From JAMXLO01 sp963812505 (lineage in GTDB: Bacteria > Pseudomonadota > Alphaproteobacteria > Acetobacterales > Acetobacteraceae): DNA of 64,000 nucleotides. Shown here piece after piece: positions 63,374 to 64,000 of the stretch. How positions within the stretch are numbered: the first letter of the stretch is position 1; each line of letters begins with the position of its first letter. The stretch covers positions 124,001-188,000 of the forward strand of contig CAWEVM010000014.1 of assembly GCA_963812505.1 (NCBI GenBank). The letters run 5' to 3'. The notes under the pieces were generated by a model. It was given only the letters and a program-made list of their open reading frames with translations. It was not told where the DNA came from and did no database searches. A program made the position numbers and the translations under genes.

Positions 63374-63451
63374 CGGGGCGTGGCGCAGCCTGGTCAGCGC
63401 GCCTGTTTTGGGTACAGGAGGTCGTGGGTTCGAATCCCGCCGCCCCGACCA
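63374..63451 (+). tRNA. tRNA-Pro (TGG)
   Basis: 78 bases. The acceptor CGGGGCG pairs with CGCCCCG, the anticodon loop TTTTGGG (anticodon TGG) is closed by CCTGT/ACAGG, and the T-arm is GGGTTCGAATCCC. CCA is encoded. The D-loop is one base longer than usual. Confidence 0.95.
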
Positions 63452-63469
63452 GTCGCAGCGAGAGGTGTC

Positions 63470-63775
63470 ATGCGTGCCCGTATCTATCAGCCGCCGAAGA
63501 ACGCCATGCAGTCCGGTTGGGCCGCGACTCACGAGTGGGTGCTGGAATTCGAGCCATCCTCACCGCGCCGGCCCGATCCGCTGATGGGCTGGATTGGCAG
63601 CGCCGATACTCAGGCTCAGGTTCGGCTCAATTTCCAGACGCGCGAGGAGGCGGTTGCCTTCGCCGAGAGAAACGGCATCACGTATGATCTGGAATTGCCC
63701 CATCCGCGGCGCGTGCGGCCGAAGGCCTACGCGGACAATTTCCGTTATGGCCGGATCGAGAACTGGACGCACTGA
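63470..63775 (+). CDS. Complex I accessory subunit, NDUFS4 family
   Basis: 101 residues matching the ETC complex I subunit conserved region of NDUFS4: WVLEFEPSSPRRPDPLMGW, then NFQTREEAVAFAERNGI, then KAYADNFRYGRIENW. It stabilises the NADH-oxidising arm of complex I and is found in alphaproteobacteria and mitochondria. GAGAGG precedes the ATG at 63470. The gene sits right after tRNA-Pro. Confidence 0.92.
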   Translation: MRARIYQPPKNAMQSGWAATHEWVLEFEPSSPRRPDPLMGWIGSADTQAQVRLNFQTREEAVAFAERNGITYDLELPHPRRVRPKAYADNFRYGRIENWTH

Positions 63776-63782
63776 CGGGACG

Positions 63783-64000
63783 TCACCGCCGCCCCCAACC
63801 GCGTGCCAACCCAAGCAGCACGACGAGTGTCGGTAGCGTTGCCGCGAGTCGGAAGGTGAAGTTGAAGCCGGCGAGGAATGCCGGCACCTCATCCATGCCA
63901 CCCGCCAGGGCAGCATTGCGCCACGTCTGAAACAGCAGCATCAGCACGGTCGCGCCGGTAACCGTACCCAGGGTTCGTGTCATCATGACCAAGCTGCCGG
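63783..64000 (-). CDS. MFS transporter C-terminal part, 5' end outside the window
   Basis: The frame is open to the window end, giving the last 72 or so residues of a transporter. RTLGTVTGATVLMLLFQTW and two further hydrophobic helices ending in a basic tail resemble the end of DHA-type major facilitator proteins. Substrate unknown. Confidence 0.6.
   Translation of the reverse strand, partial: GSLVMMTRTLGTVTGATVLMLLFQTWRNAALAGGMDEVPAFLAGFNFTFRLAATLPTLVVLLGLARGWGRR

Overview
The window is a GC-rich chromosomal segment from an alphaproteobacterium. A Rhodospirillales/Acetobacteraceae-like organism is the best inference. Grounds are a mitochondrial-type complex I accessory subunit (NDUFS4 family), DUF3126, hfq followed by hflX, a class I PHA synthase, an oxygen-sensing FNR with an alphaproteobacterial-type box, and aerobic CO-dehydrogenase-type molybdenum hydroxylase genes. 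No phage, plasmid or CRISPR was seen. The only mobile element is a decayed IS110-family remnant.

Layout. 0-8 kb: DUF6790 fragment, PHA synthase, an OmpA-like lipoprotein, a class I aminotransferase, an IS110 remnant with a DUF29 fragment, and a ThDP-dependent enzyme. 8-16.9 kb is a decaying stretch: an orphan kdpA with a frameshift and no kdpBC, a broken dapA-like gene, a DUF6635-like gene with an internal stop, and a sugar epimerase with a frameshift. Among these lie intact cupin, TauE/SafE, glycine-zipper lipoprotein, coiled-coil and K+ channel genes. 16.9-30 kb: parE, a polysaccharide export lipoprotein, a long coiled-coil protein, tRNA-Arg, a receiver-only response regulator, DUF3126, a DHFR-like reductase, a creatininase, two acyl-CoA dehydrogenases, dodecin, an orphan Flp pilin, tRNA-Asn, tRNA-Leu and FNR with an FNR box.

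30-41 kb: an orphan TRAP solute-binding protein coupled to a PilZ-containing chemoreceptor, an extradiol-dioxygenase-like protein, a three-subunit molybdenum hydroxylase (medium, small, large) with a MoaD-like protein and a HAD phosphatase, then hfq-hflX. 41-54 kb: racemase, glycerophosphodiesterase, citrate synthase, acyl-CoA ligase, SDR, NIPSNAP, a double aspartic protease, CHAP amidase, RidA, small lipoprotein genes and a frameshifted amidase. 54-60 kb: a tightly overlapping minus-strand operon for molybdenum-hydroxylase maturation (coxG, coxD, chaC, coxE, split xdhC, mocA-type fusion, unknown). 60-64 kb: an ion transporter, a PrpB-like lyase, DUF192, tRNA-Pro, NDUFS4 and the end of an MFS transporter.

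How they fit together. The hydroxylase structural genes (34.8-38.7 kb) and the maturation operon (53.1-60.2 kb) probably serve one another, with MoaD, MocA, XdhC, CoxD and CoxE making, loading or sulfurating the cofactor. The nearby extradiol dioxygenase and the DctP-chemoreceptor pair suggest sensing and oxidation of an aromatic or other small organic compound; the substrate cannot be read from sequence. Several genes are broken by single-base lesions. This means either real pseudogenisation or uncorrected sequencing errors, and it is the main caveat for anyone using the window.
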